NCBI GenBank assembly: GCA_964538515.1
Contig: CAZIEW010000033.1
Span: 1 to 52,564, forward strand
Direction: 5' to 3'
DNA: 52,564 nt
Source: CALBZH01 sp964538515
GTDB lineage: Bacteria > Desulfobacterota > Syntrophobacteria > Syntrophobacterales > Syntrophobacteraceae
Positions 25,703 through 34,501 of the stretch are shown piece by piece. The notes beneath the pieces are model-generated. The model worked only from the letters and a program-made list of their open reading frames with translations. It did not search any database and was not told the origin of the DNA. Within the stretch, counting starts at the first letter, position 1. Each line of letters begins with the position of its first letter. The position numbers and the translations under genes are program-made.

Positions 25703-28700
25703 CAGACCGATCCTCCGATGCTTGCTCCCGCGCTCGCGCCGCCGCCAAGCGCCCCGCGGGCGGCCCCGAGCATCTGGTCGAAAGCCGTTTCTGTCCGCCT
25801 CAGGCTGGCCTCGAACTGCGCTTCGAGCTCGTCGAGCTTCTCCACGATGGGAGACAAAATGACAGTGAAATCAATGGCGTCGAGAAGCCCCTGCACCGAC
25901 TCCCACGCGTCGTTGAGGGGCGGGCCGAGGGCAACGCGCGGATCGACGCTCGTCACGATGGCCTGCACTTGATCCAGGGGCTCCTGAAGGCCCGAAAGAA
26001 CCTGGGACGGCACCGTGCTGGCCACGACCAGCTCGACCTCGTGATGCAGTCCGTCCAATTCCTCGAAAATCCTCGTCGGATCCAGTCCTGCCACGAGAGC
26101 CCTGAAGTCGTTCACAGCCCGGTCGATGTCGCCGGCAAGAAAGTCGACTCGAATGGTGCTGACAATATTCTTGGCGTTGTCGATGGTCTCCTTGACTCGG
26201 CTCAGGCTTTCTTCCACTTCCAGGCTGTCGACGAGGGCCAGCACCGCGTCATAGGTCTCGTCGAGCTCTCCGGCGACGTCCGTGGGGGAGACGGGCAGCA
26301 GGCGGGCTTTGACGGCTTCGAAGCGTTCGTCGAGCGCCTGGAGGAAGCGGGTTGGATCCGCGAGCCGCATGACTCGCTTGAACGTTTCGGGATCGAGGAG
26401 CTCCCGAGCGAAGGGCGGCAGGAAGCCCAGCAGCTTCTCGCGGAGCTGGGAGTACAGCTCGGCCAGGTCGGGCAGCTGCAGGTTCCGCTGAATCCCCTCG
26501 AGAATGGCGATCATGTCACTGTAGGCACGCACCAGCGCGCCCAGCTGCCTCTCGGGGTCGATCAGCCCGATGAGCTCGATGCGCGCCTCGATCCCCCCCG
26601 CCCGCACCGCGGCCAGGAGGTCGAAGTGGTGGGCTTTCAGCTGGTTGAAGCGGGTCGGGAGGTCCACGGACCTCAAGAGAGTGATGGCACTCCCGAGCCC
26701 GTCCTGAATCTCCCGGGTCAACCGTTGAGGCTCGATCCGGTCAAGCACCTCAAGCGGCGCCTGGAAAAGGGCGTGCAGCGCATCGATCGTCTCCTGCTGC
26801 ACGCTGTCCAGAAATTGCAACAGAGGCCCGGCCAGCTCCAACACGGGCTGAAAGAGGACGGAGGGCCGGAACCGGTCCAGCTCTCCTTCGAGCCGTGCCA
26901 GCTCGTCCGTGACGGGCTGCAGGAGCTCGGACGGCCTGATGTCCCTCAGGTCCGCCTTTACCGTCGCGACGGCCGAAATCAGGTTGTCGATCCACGCGGT
27001 GGCGTCGAGATCCGCTACCTTGCGCTTGAGCGCGTCGAGTTGTTCGGAGAGAGGCGCCAGGATGGCGCTCCCGCTGATCGTGTTGAAGACGGAGGTGAAG
27101 TCCTGGAAGGCATCGCTCACCGGCTGAAGCAGGGTGGACGGCTTCAGACCGGCCAGGGGCTGTTGCAAGTGCTCTGTGTGCAACCGATCGAGCGGCTGAA
27201 GCAGGGTGGCCACATCGAGCGCGCCGACGGCCTCCTGGATGATGTCGAACGCGGAGAAGAGGGCTTCGAGGAGCTTTTCGGGCTTGAGCGAATCCAGTAC
27301 GGAGAGCGCTTGCTCATAGCGGCGCTGGAGCTGGTCAATGGCATTTTGAGGGACGGCCTTGACCGCTCCGAACTGCTCCTTCAGGGGATCGCTGATGGCA
27401 ACGGTGAAGTCGATCTGGATGACCACGTCGAGGGCCACCTTGAGCGCTTCCTTCAGGAGATCGTTCAGGGAGTCGGCATCGACGTCGCGAAGCTTCCCGG
27501 TGGACTCCTCGATTTCCGCGACAACAGGATCGACCACCACGTTGAAGTCGATGGGGAGGAGGGCGTCCACGATCTCCTCGACCTTCTGACGCAGCTGCTC
27601 AACAAGGTCCGGAAGGTTTAAGCCCTCGAGATATCCCGAAAAGGTGTTGATGCCCTCCACGACCGTGGTCCTGGCGGTGTCGATCGAGACCCCCAGAGGG
27701 TCGAGGAGGCCGCCGATCTGGCTCAGAAACTGTTCGATGGTGGACTGGAAGGTATTGAGTGAGCCCGCGAGGCTCGGGGAGTCCGGATCATGGGGATCGC
27801 CTCCGATGGCCTGACGCGCGGTCGTGAAGATCTGCCGAAGCTGGTCTTCAACGCTGTATCGGAAGGAGCCGTCCGGCTGGAAGGCTCCCACACCGCCCGC
27901 AAGGTCGCAGAACCGCTCGGTGAGACTGTCGAAAAAGGCCTCGATCTGCCCGAGCAGGTCCGTGACACCTTGCTGGAGCCCCTGAATCGCGTCGCTCACC
28001 GTGGCCAGTTGGGCCTGGAGCGTGTCCGCGAGGGACCCGATGTCAACCTGTTGGATGGTGGTCTGGAGGTTGTCGAAGAAGCCCAGGACTTCCGTTCGGA
28101 CCACGGACAGATCGATTGCCTGAATCGCTTCGTCGATGCGGTCAAAGAGCGCGTTGAAGGGATCGTCGATGCGCTGCACTTCCTGCACCGGAATGGCAAG
28201 CGCCCCTTCCATCTTCTCTCGGAGGAAATCCTCGAGGACGCCCGGCTGCAGGATCCTCAAGCCGGCGATACGGCGAATGAGGCTCAGAACCGGTCGAAGG
28301 TGCCTTCTCAGGTCCTCCATGGTGCTGCCCACGGCCACCACCGCGCTCCGGAACTGCGGAAAGCTGGCGTCGACCCCGGCAAGCAACTGGCTGTAACCGG
28401 AAGAAGCCGTCTCCAGGATCGGAGCGAAGGCGTCGACGGCGCTCGGGGCCAGCATGTTCCCGGGGAATGCATCCAGAAACGTCACCACGTCCTGAACATC
28501 GCCAAACCCGATCAGTTGAAGCAGCCTGTCGACGGAGCGACGCATGACCTGGACCACGAGGGTGGCCGGGTCGGACGTGGTCTCGGCCAACCGGATGAGA
28601 GGGGAGATTTCATCGTAGAACGCCTGCAGGGACAGGATCCATGAGCGGATCGTCACGGCCTCCTCCCCTTCCAGGCTTCCGAGAACGCCCAGGATCTGGT

Positions 28701-29136
28701 CCAGGAGGGCACTGAAAATCCCCGCACGATTCTCTGGGACACTTTGGGAGATGGACCGGACGGCTTCCAAAGCCTGCTGAAGCCTCTCAACAAAATCCCC
28801 GAGGAGAGCCGAATCGGCCTGGGCCAAACGCTGGGTGAACTGATCCAAGGCAGCCGTCGGCGAACCTTGGGCTTCTCCCCGGAGGGTTTCGAAGACGGAG
28901 GTGATCCCCGTTACGCCGGACGCGGCGTCGAACTGCAGGAGACCCGAGATTTGCTCAGTGAGCTCATTCCCGAAGGTTTGAACCCGAGCGACGGGCGAGT
29001 GGGAGGCGAGGCCCGCCGCTCCGGCGAAGCCGCTTCCGGAAGCACCCCCCTCGGGGGACACGCCCAGGAGATCCCCAATGGCCAGAAGCGCCTGCTGCAG
29101 CGTCTGTATGTTGGCGGCCAAAGATCCTTCAGGCAT
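25702..29136 (-). CDS. long alpha-helical protein, tape-measure/ruler candidate
   Basis: An 1144-residue, almost wholly helical protein. It follows the tube, chaperone and hub-position genes, where a tape measure is expected. Leu/Asp/Gln-rich amphipathic helices run throughout. A repeated motif of the form (I/L)xPSxLLQPVxD recurs several times around residues 600-780 (TLLQPLDRL, STLLQPVSDAF, ELLQPVTDEL, VLFQPVLEL), suggesting internal duplication. Unlike most phage tape measures it has no obvious hydrophobic transmembrane patch, and its C terminus is Gly/Ala rich. The start is ATG 29136 with AGGG eight bases upstream; the frame opens as far as TTG 29211, which touches the upstream stop. If it is extended helix, the length would be roughly 170 nm at 1.5 angstrom per residue. 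A helical-bundle baseplate protein is the alternative. Confidence 0.62.
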   Translation of the reverse strand: MPEGSLAANIQTLQQALLAIGDLLGVSPEGGASGSGFAGAAGLASHSPVARVQTFGNELTEQISGLLQFDAASGVTGITSVFETLRGEAQGSPTAALDQFTQRLAQADSALLGDFVERLQQALEAVRSISQSVPENRAGIFSALLDQILGVLGSLEGEEAVTIRSWILSLQAFYDEISPLIRLAETTSDPATLVVQVMRRSVDRLLQLIGFGDVQDVVTFLDAFPGNMLAPSAVDAFAPILETASSGYSQLLAGVDASFPQFRSAVVAVGSTMEDLRRHLRPVLSLIRRIAGLRILQPGVLEDFLREKMEGALAIPVQEVQRIDDPFNALFDRIDEAIQAIDLSVVRTEVLGFFDNLQTTIQQVDIGSLADTLQAQLATVSDAIQGLQQGVTDLLGQIEAFFDSLTERFCDLAGGVGAFQPDGSFRYSVEDQLRQIFTTARQAIGGDPHDPDSPSLAGSLNTFQSTIEQFLSQIGGLLDPLGVSIDTARTTVVEGINTFSGYLEGLNLPDLVEQLRQKVEEIVDALLPIDFNVVVDPVVAEIEESTGKLRDVDADSLNDLLKEALKVALDVVIQIDFTVAISDPLKEQFGAVKAVPQNAIDQLQRRYEQALSVLDSLKPEKLLEALFSAFDIIQEAVGALDVATLLQPLDRLHTEHLQQPLAGLKPSTLLQPVSDAFQDFTSVFNTISGSAILAPLSEQLDALKRKVADLDATAWIDNLISAVATVKADLRDIRPSELLQPVTDELARLEGELDRFRPSVLFQPVLELAGPLLQFLDSVQQETIDALHALFQAPLEVLDRIEPQRLTREIQDGLGSAITLLRSVDLPTRFNQLKAHHFDLLAAVRAGGIEARIELIGLIDPERQLGALVRAYSDMIAILEGIQRNLQLPDLAELYSQLREKLLGFLPPFARELLDPETFKRVMRLADPTRFLQALDERFEAVKARLLPVSPTDVAGELDETYDAVLALVDSLEVEESLSRVKETIDNAKNIVSTIRVDFLAGDIDRAVNDFRALVAGLDPTRIFEELDGLHHEVELVVASTVPSQVLSGLQEPLDQVQAIVTSVDPRVALGPPLNDAWESVQGLLDAIDFTVILSPIVEKLDELEAQFEASLRRTETAFDQMLGAARGALGGGASAGASIGGSV
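26830..27330 (-). repeat. degenerate LLQP-motif repeats inside the ruler-like gene
   Basis: Four or more copies of a pattern resembling P-S-x-L-L-Q-P-V-x-D followed by an amphipathic helix occur at uneven spacing of about 30-75 residues. They are divergent at the DNA level and visible mainly in translation. Confidence 0.5.
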
Positions 29137-29207
29137 GATCGATCCCTGTCTTCGAGTCTGGAGCCGCTCCCGTGAGACGGGCGCGGTTGGCATGCTGAAC
29201 GAGCTCG

Positions 29208-29807
29208 TCAATCATCCGAACCGAAGATCTCCAGAAGCGGCGAAAGCACGTCGCCAAGCCCCGAGGTGGCTGAAGTGACTCCATCCAAGGCACTGGTGAT
29301 GGGGGGTGTCGGGTCGCCGATGTCGGGGACACTCCCGAGTGAGTCGATGATATCCAGAGCGCCGGTGACCGAGTCGAGAAATCCGCCCGCCTCGTCGAGG
29401 AGACCCGCATCGAGCCCGGCCACGGAAGTGAGGGGCGGGGGAGGCGGGGGGCTTTCCCTCAGAACGATGAAATAGTCCGTCTGGTCGGGCTTTGTTCCCG
29501 ATTCCTCGATGCGGAGTGTCTCGATGATCACGTACTGGACTTCCGTGGCCGTCACGATGTCCGCGACAAAGGTCACGGGACTGCCTTCCAGGTATTGGGC
29601 CCTCAGTTGCTCCAGGAAGTCGTTTCGAGCTTCATCGCCGTAGAGACTGCCGGATAGAGCGATTCGCGTCGGGGTTGTGCCCATGTCCTGGAAGAGGCTC
29701 CCCACCCGCCCGGGAATGGGGAGCTCCACGACCGATCGTTGCTCGAGGCTCCGGATGGTCTCGATCCGAGGGATTTCCCAATCTCCGAGTACCGGTTTGA
29801 CCATCAT
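29208..29807 (-). CDS. small tail/hub-associated protein (LysM-position protein)
   Basis: A 199-residue protein. Residues about 1-120 form a compact beta-rich domain (PGRVGSLFQDMGTTPTRIALSGSLYG, in short motifs, then EVQYVIIETLRIEESG). This resembles the N-terminal domain of phage circularisation/gp43-like and baseplate LysM proteins that bind the inner tube-baseplate junction. A poly-proline run (ESPPPPPPL) then leads into a Gly/Asp-rich tail with LDxxxGxLD-like repeats. No LysM domain is seen, although the injection-system protein at this gene position (Afp7-like) usually has one. ATG 29807 overlaps the upstream stop by 4 bp. The assignment is by fold impression and synteny. Confidence 0.55.
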   Translation of the reverse strand: MMVKPVLGDWEIPRIETIRSLEQRSVVELPIPGRVGSLFQDMGTTPTRIALSGSLYGDEARNDFLEQLRAQYLEGSPVTFVADIVTATEVQYVIIETLRIEESGTKPDQTDYFIVLRESPPPPPPLTSVAGLDAGLLDEAGGFLDSVTGALDIIDSLGSVPDIGDPTPPITSALDGVTSATSGLGDVLSPLLEIFGSDD

Positions 29808-31324
29808 GAGAGATCCACTCCGTGGCGCCGGGCTTGTGCGATGAGCGCCTCGTTCACAAGGGCGGCCAATGTTTCAGGGTCCGTACCGGTCCGAGGAACC
29901 GTCGTGAAGAAGGCTTCGGGCGTATGTCCGGTCACCCCAGGGGGTTTTGGCTCAGGAGGCTCCCCTTGGGGGAGCGGCGAGGGTGCGTCTGCATCGAATC
30001 CGCTGGGGAGATCCCCCTTCCCGGAATGAGAGACTGAAGACGGAGACGGGGATGCTTGGGCCGTTGACGTGCCATCCCAATCGCTCCCTGCCGTGGCATG
30101 AAATGGATCTCCATGCGGAAATTGCTCATGGGGACGGTTCTGCATGCCAACGCTCGGCTGAGCGGACGCGGGATGCCTCTTCAGGGAGGTGCTGCCAGCG
30201 GGCTGGCCTTCTGTCGGGTGCTTGGCTTCGTCCATGGCGAGCACGGTTTCCGTCAAGGATTCCAAAAATGGCATCACGTTTTCGGGAATCGCCGTTTCGA
30301 TGGAAGCTGGAGCCCCCCAAGAATAAGGCTGGGGGGAGCGTTCGAAGGGCGCGCCCCCGGCCTGTTCACCGTGGGTGGTGGTCGAAGCTCTGGGGGAGTG
30401 CTGACGCTCTCCCAAGGCGGAATTCCCGGGAGAAGCCTTTCCGGGCGCGCTCGTCGGATGCTTGCCGAAATCGATCCCTTGAGCGGTCTCGCGAGGGGGG
30501 GAATCAGGCTTGCTGGATCCTGGCTGGATCCCGGCCGTGCGCAGGAGCTCGTCAGCGAATTGCGCCATGGAGACCGTTGCGGCGTCTGCCCCCTCTGGCA
30601 TCGCATCGCGGGAGCCGAGGGCAACGGTCGGCTCATCAGGAGCAGGAACCGACGGCTGCGGTTTATCGGGCAGACCGGTTCGCGCCGTCCTTCGATGGCC
30701 GGCTGCAAGGAGAGCTTCCTTGACGCGTCGGAGCCGTCGGGGATCGTCCTCTGAGGTCCGGAGGGACGACTCGAGGGCGGCTTTCAAAAGGGACCTGCGG
30801 GTGGGCGCGGATGATTGATGCGCCGGACAACTATCGGAAGGAGGCTCTCCGGGTCTTACGTCCCGTGTGACGGATCCACCGGACCTGCGGAAAGAAAAAA
30901 CCGGAGGGTCGGTGACGGCCGAAACGGGCGTTGCCCCGGTGTATCGACCGGGCTCCTCATTCGTCGTCGGTGAATTCGCGCGGGTGAAGGACTTGACCGC
31001 GGCAGCCTCGGGGGGGGATGGCGTCCCGGGGCTTTGGCGAGGAACCTTTTCGGCGTGTGGAGCCGGCTGCGGCGAGCCGGTGAAGAGGGCGCCCTGCCGC
31101 AGCGATGGGAGGTCTGTTGCCCCCATGACCGGGGCTCCACCCAGGTTGGAAAAGGGGGAGTAGTCGGCCAGCCGCAGATCCAAGGTGATTCGAGTGATGC
31201 ATCGCTCGAATTGCTCCATCGTGGAAGTCAGCTCCAGGAGCGGAGAAGCCAGGCCCCTCTCCGCCATTCTCAGCTTCCTGGCGAATGCAAGCAGCTCGTC
31301 TCGGGCTTCGATCGAATCCGCCAT
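29804..31324 (-). CDS. proline/serine-rich, largely disordered cluster protein
   Basis: A 506-residue protein. Only the first ~60 residues look folded (two helices, ERGLASPLLELTSTMEQFE). The last ~30 contain a short helical motif (TLAALVNEALIAQARRHG). Everything between is low-complexity Pro/Ser/Gly/Thr sequence expected to be intrinsically disordered. No family is recognised. The gene is tightly packed (2 bp after the chaperone-like gene, 4-bp overlap with the next). Helical termini joined by a long flexible linker would suit a tether, an assembly scaffold or a sequence threaded in the tube lumen. Codon use is similar to its neighbours, and the frame is unbroken, so it is probably a real gene. 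Confidence 0.6.
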   Translation of the reverse strand: MADSIEARDELLAFARKLRMAERGLASPLLELTSTMEQFERCITRITLDLRLADYSPFSNLGGAPVMGATDLPSLRQGALFTGSPQPAPHAEKVPRQSPGTPSPPEAAAVKSFTRANSPTTNEEPGRYTGATPVSAVTDPPVFSFRRSGGSVTRDVRPGEPPSDSCPAHQSSAPTRRSLLKAALESSLRTSEDDPRRLRRVKEALLAAGHRRTARTGLPDKPQPSVPAPDEPTVALGSRDAMPEGADAATVSMAQFADELLRTAGIQPGSSKPDSPPRETAQGIDFGKHPTSAPGKASPGNSALGERQHSPRASTTTHGEQAGGAPFERSPQPYSWGAPASIETAIPENVMPFLESLTETVLAMDEAKHPTEGQPAGSTSLKRHPASAQPSVGMQNRPHEQFPHGDPFHATAGSDWDGTSTAQASPSPSSVSHSGKGDLPSGFDADAPSPLPQGEPPEPKPPGVTGHTPEAFFTTVPRTGTDPETLAALVNEALIAQARRHGVDLS

Positions 31325-31326
31325 TG

Positions 31327-31797
31327 CTACGCTTTCTCTTTGAGCAGTTGCAGGTGGAGGAGCACCTGGCTGAGAGTGAGCTCATTGATTTGCTGGGGCG
31401 TCCACCCGAACTCCCTGGCCAGGATGAATGCCGCCTTCACCAAGGGATCAGCCGCAGCCGTCACAATCTGTTGCGTCGTCGTGCTGATGCCGCTGATCTC
31501 GTTGACTTGCTGGAGCAGGAACTGCAGCAGCCCCACGTGCAGCGTAGAGACTTCCGGGACGCTCATCTTGGGCTCCACCAGCGATCGCTGCACAGCCAGG
31601 GCAGCCATCAACGTGTCGCTCTCCTTAGCCGCCCGGCAAATGAGCTGCAGATCCTGCACGGTCAGCGGACGAAGACGCACCGTCGTCGTGGTCGGCTCGT
31701 CCGCCGGCTCCTTGCCTGGGTGAAGCACCTCGCGTGGGATCGCGACTTCAAAGGACAGCTGACTTCCTGCAAGCAGTTCTTGGGCGGTGAGCATCAT
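31327..31797 (-). CDS. tail assembly chaperone-like protein
   Basis: A 156-residue mostly helical protein directly after the tube gene, the place where contractile tails carry their assembly chaperone. Motifs such as TVRLRPLTVQDLQLICRAAK and the terminal FGWTPQQINELTLSQVLLHL are typical of this small helical class, where the last helix often begins GWxxxxI. The start overlaps the tube stop (ATGATG). Phage chaperone pairs often use a programmed frameshift; no obvious slippery run is present at the 3' end here. Confidence 0.55.
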   Translation of the reverse strand: MMLTAQELLAGSQLSFEVAIPREVLHPGKEPADEPTTTTVRLRPLTVQDLQLICRAAKESDTLMAALAVQRSLVEPKMSVPEVSTLHVGLLQFLLQQVNEISGISTTTQQIVTAAADPLVKAAFILAREFGWTPQQINELTLSQVLLHLQLLKEKA

Positions 31798-32288
31798 CCT
31801 TCATCCTGCACCGTAAGAAAGAGGGCCTGGAAGCCGACGGACTCGAGCAGGAAGTCGTCTTCCGGCAAATTGTAGACCCAGCTGTCGATCTTCACGTCGT
31901 GGAGGGTGACGGTGTTGCGCACCCCCGGGGTCGCTGCGTTCTCCAAGAGAAGGGTGATGTTGAACGCAGGTTGAGCCCAGCTTGCCGCCGGTCTGCTCTC
32001 CGCCGCCTCCCCGAGAAGAAGCTTGAGCATGGCGCCATTGATGTAAGCTCTGCCGATGGTGCCGTTGATGTGAATGTTTCCGGGGCGCAGCTCCGTTGCG
32101 TAACGCTGGCCGATCTCGTGGAAGGCCTTTACATCCGCGCGCACCTCGACCTTGACGTTTTGAACGCGTCCGACGGAAATCAGCTCGTAGGCGGACAAAA
32201 CATCCTGAGCTTTTTCGCCCTCCGGCCCCTGGGGAACGGAGAGTGTGATGGATCCGTCTGCTCCGGTGAATACACTCGCGTTAGCCAT
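31794..32288 (-). CDS. tail tube protein
   Basis: A 164-residue inner-tube protein. It has the tube-like beginning (MANASVFTGADGSITL), a central strand-rich part with PGNIHINGTIGRAYINGAMLK in short motifs, and a final strand pair (TVTLHDVKIDSWVYNLPEDDF) that forms part of the tube barrel. GGAGG lies a few bases before ATG 32288 and the sheath stop is 10 bp upstream. Only one tube paralogue is present, whereas Afp/PVC clusters usually carry two or more. Stacked hexamers of this protein would form the needle that the sheath drives into the target. Confidence 0.8.
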   Translation of the reverse strand: MANASVFTGADGSITLSVPQGPEGEKAQDVLSAYELISVGRVQNVKVEVRADVKAFHEIGQRYATELRPGNIHINGTIGRAYINGAMLKLLLGEAAESRPAASWAQPAFNITLLLENAATPGVRNTVTLHDVKIDSWVYNLPEDDFLLESVGFQALFLTVQDEG

Positions 32289-32298
32289 GGTCTTCCTC

Positions 32299-33381
32299 CT
32301 ACTCTAGAACCAGCGTGACCGCGATAAAGTCGATGCTGAAGGTGGGTTGAATGACGGCGTTGACGATGGCCCTGCCGGCGATTTCATCCGCTCTGGTGGC
32401 GGTGACCTCGAGGCTGTAGCCGATCAAGGCTTCATCCTGGACCATGGTGGTCAGGAATCCGTCGATGGCTCCCTGGAGAGCTTTGCGAACGCGCTGATTG
32501 TTCAAGCGGCCGATGAACGGATTGCTTGCCTTGCGGATACCGGCTTTGGCGAAGTCGGTGATGCGACGCGTCGTGACCTGAGTGAAGGCCCCGTCATCGG
32601 TGGTGAGTCCCCGCACAACTCGCACGCCCTGGCGCTCCTCCAAAACCATCATCCGGCCACTGACCAGCTGACGGATTTCTCCGTAGGAGAATCGATGGGT
32701 GAGGCTCACAACGCCGGGAAGCACCTTGTTCGTAGGGCTGCTCTGAGGCGACAGGGTGCTCAGAAGTCCGGCCACCGCCGCCGCGCCGTACGTGCCGCTC
32801 AAGGACACGTCGGTGCTCGCCGTGGCGTCATAGGCCCTGATCCCCGGCGTTGTCATGATGATCCGGTCATTGGCGGTGACCTGGGCGATGATGTCGTCCA
32901 CTTCGGCCGCGTCCGACCCGATCACGGCCATCATGTCCTTCCCGTCGTTCTCGGCCGTTTCGAGGATCGGGCCAAAAACGGCGAGGGCCGTGCTCGTCGA
33001 CAGCTGGGGAGCCACCAGGATGTTCACCTCGTCCTTGACAAGCTCGCTGAAAGCGGCGCTGTAGTCTGCCTGGGTCGCCGCGTTGACGGCCAGAGCCCTG
33101 GCGAAGACGAGCTTAGCGCCGTTCCGAAACAGAACCTCGAGGCCGCGGGTTAGATTGAGTGTGCCGGCGCCCGCCGCGTACGCGTCATAGCTGCCGAATC
33201 GGGCGCGAGCCTCCTCATAGTTGGAGAGGATGTGGGTCTCGTCTCCCACTCCGGCGCTCGCCGTTCCCACGATGCCGATATTCCCGGTTGAAATGCCTCC
33301 AACCCCGATGAGCCCCTCCGCTCGGACGCGTATGAAGGTGCCGGGAATCACTAGTTCCGCGAATGAAAAATTTTCCGCCAT
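32299..33381 (-). CDS. contractile tail sheath protein
   Basis: A 360-residue sheath subunit. The N-terminal part has PGTFIRVRAEG and GNIGIVGTASAG. The central part shows a Rossmann-like domain (EVNILVAPQLS, DMMAVIGSD). The C-terminal conserved core ends FSIDFIAVTLVLE after a block containing GVRVVRGLTTDDG and INR-type helices (RRITDFAKAGIRK, FIGRLNNQRVRKALQGAIDGFL), the usual sheath signature. GGAGG precedes ATG 33381 by seven bases. It is shorter than most phage sheaths (about 390-490 residues) and is the only sheath gene here. Together with the tube gene it defines the system as contractile. Confidence 0.9.
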   Translation of the reverse strand: MAENFSFAELVIPGTFIRVRAEGLIGVGGISTGNIGIVGTASAGVGDETHILSNYEEARARFGSYDAYAAGAGTLNLTRGLEVLFRNGAKLVFARALAVNAATQADYSAAFSELVKDEVNILVAPQLSTSTALAVFGPILETAENDGKDMMAVIGSDAAEVDDIIAQVTANDRIIMTTPGIRAYDATASTDVSLSGTYGAAAVAGLLSTLSPQSSPTNKVLPGVVSLTHRFSYGEIRQLVSGRMMVLEERQGVRVVRGLTTDDGAFTQVTTRRITDFAKAGIRKASNPFIGRLNNQRVRKALQGAIDGFLTTMVQDEALIGYSLEVTATRADEIAGRAIVNAVIQPTFSIDFIAVTLVLE

Positions 33382-33435
33382 TCCATGCCCTCCCTGTTGT
33401 GGTCACTCCTGTCTGTGCAGAATAATCTCAAGCAC

Positions 33436-33912
33436 TTAGAGCGTTTCTAAGTGGATGGGGATCTGTTGGATGACCTCCCCTGCTTCTTCGGGAAGCTTCA
33501 AATACTCGTAGAGCACCGATGCGGTGATCTCGCGACCGACAATCTTGTTGCCGCCCGTTCCCTGGCTCCATTGGGGTCCCATCGCGGTCGGCGAAAGACT
33601 CAAGATGCCAAGACCGCGAAGCGTGGGGCGGTCCGCGGTCACAAGTGCCCGGGTAACCGCGTCGGCGGCATCATGCAGCGCGGCGTCCGTTCTGGCGCGC
33701 ACGGTGATCAAAACAATGGCCGCCAGTCGTCGCCCATAGATTTCTCCCGGTGGGGTGTCATGAAGCCCGACAAAGCCTCCGAGACCCGTCGGGACGAAAT
33801 GCTGGGGGGTGATCAACAGCTCGGGCGCCAGATTGGGATCCTCCGCTTCGGGTAGGAGCGACTCCAGGGCCTGCCGAAGTCCGTCAAGCGTTTCGAGATT
33901 GATGCCGTCCAC
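33436..33912 (-). CDS. tail terminator / Pvc16-like protein
   Basis: A 158-residue protein immediately upstream of the sheath. The pattern is an N-terminal helix, a strand with the GFVGLHDTPPGEIYGRR segment, a central RLAAIVLITVRARTDAALHDAADAVTRAL strand-helix (in shorter motifs) and a C-terminal strand VLYEYLKLPEE. This resembles tail terminator proteins, which cap the tube and sheath (DUF4255/Afp16-type in injection systems). The start is GTG 33912 with AAAGG six bases upstream. Identification is structural by analogy and positional, not by a diagnostic motif. Confidence 0.55.
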   Translation of the reverse strand: MDGINLETLDGLRQALESLLPEAEDPNLAPELLITPQHFVPTGLGGFVGLHDTPPGEIYGRRLAAIVLITVRARTDAALHDAADAVTRALVTADRPTLRGLGILSLSPTAMGPQWSQGTGGNKIVGREITASVLYEYLKLPEEAGEVIQQIPIHLETL

Positions 33913-33930
33913 GCAAAGCCTTTCTCGCGA

Positions 33931-34284
33931 TCAAGGACGTTTTGCCCGGTTGAGGGGGGTGGGACGATGATGGGCCGCACTTTCGGTACGACGATTGTCT
34001 TCCCTCAGGGACGATTCGGGTCCCGTCTGCTCGTCCGAAGCCGGGTGAAGCTCCTTGGGATTTGCTCCCATTTGTTCCAGGTGAGCTCCGATGAAGACGC
34101 CCAGCTGGCTCAAAGACTGGAAGTAGAAGCGCTCGTTGTCGTGCATGCATTCGATCATGCCGCGCCAGACAGGAGCCGCACTTTGGATCTCCCTTGGCTC
34201 CAGCCAGACACGCATGAGGAAGGTCTGAGTCGTCTTGTCAAAGTATGTCACGGTCGATTCACCATGCCTGACAATGCCCTCCAC
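33931..34284 (-). CDS. first gene of the tail cluster, small conserved protein
   Basis: A 117-residue protein of unknown role. The first ~70 residues are compact (VTYFDKTTQTFLMRVWLEPRE, then VWRGMIECMH and ERFYFQSLSQLGVFIGAHL). The last ~40 are charged and disordered. Small proteins with this W-RE-P-WRG-I plan accompany phage-tail-like clusters in several phyla, to my recollection, but I cannot name the function. The start is uncertain: GTG 34284 gives the longest product; GTG 34251, with GGTGA in front, would begin MTYFDK. It follows the regulator gene by 217 bp, so the cluster promoter is expected in 34285-34501. Confidence 0.6.
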   Translation of the reverse strand: MEGIVRHGESTVTYFDKTTQTFLMRVWLEPREIQSAAPVWRGMIECMHDNERFYFQSLSQLGVFIGAHLEQMGANPKELHPASDEQTGPESSLREDNRRTESAAHHRPTPLNRAKRP

Positions 34285-34501
34285 GACCGAAAGGATGGAC
34301 TCTACGATCAGACGTACAGTTCAGGTCACCCTACGGCAGGCCCCTCACTCAACCCTCACACGGGCGTCACGCATGGCTCACGATTGAGGGCGATACCTGA
34401 AAAAATGTCCTGGGGCGGGCCTTGCACGGCACGGTGCGTACAAAGGATGCGTGTCGATGCGGGATGGTGCCTGGGAGCAGGTGGAGCGGTTGTGCGACGG
34501 G
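34285..34501 (-). promoter_or_regulatory. probable promoter region of the tail cluster
   Basis: This 217-bp gap separates the SARP-type regulator from the first tail gene. It is the last gap longer than 150 bp before the end of the cluster 28 kb later, so the main cluster promoter should lie here unless the regulator is cotranscribed. I see no clear consensus -35/-10 and no tandem direct repeats of the type SARPs usually bind. Confidence 0.4.

Noticed and set aside
31300..31340. Programmed frameshift between the chaperone-like gene and the disordered protein gene
   Set aside because: No slippery heptamer or stimulatory stem at the junction. The next gene has its own start, 2 bp after the stop.
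6542..34284. Interpretation as a complete prophage
   Set aside because: No capsid, portal, terminase, replication, integrase or lysis genes, and no attachment-site repeats, were seen on either side of the tail genes.
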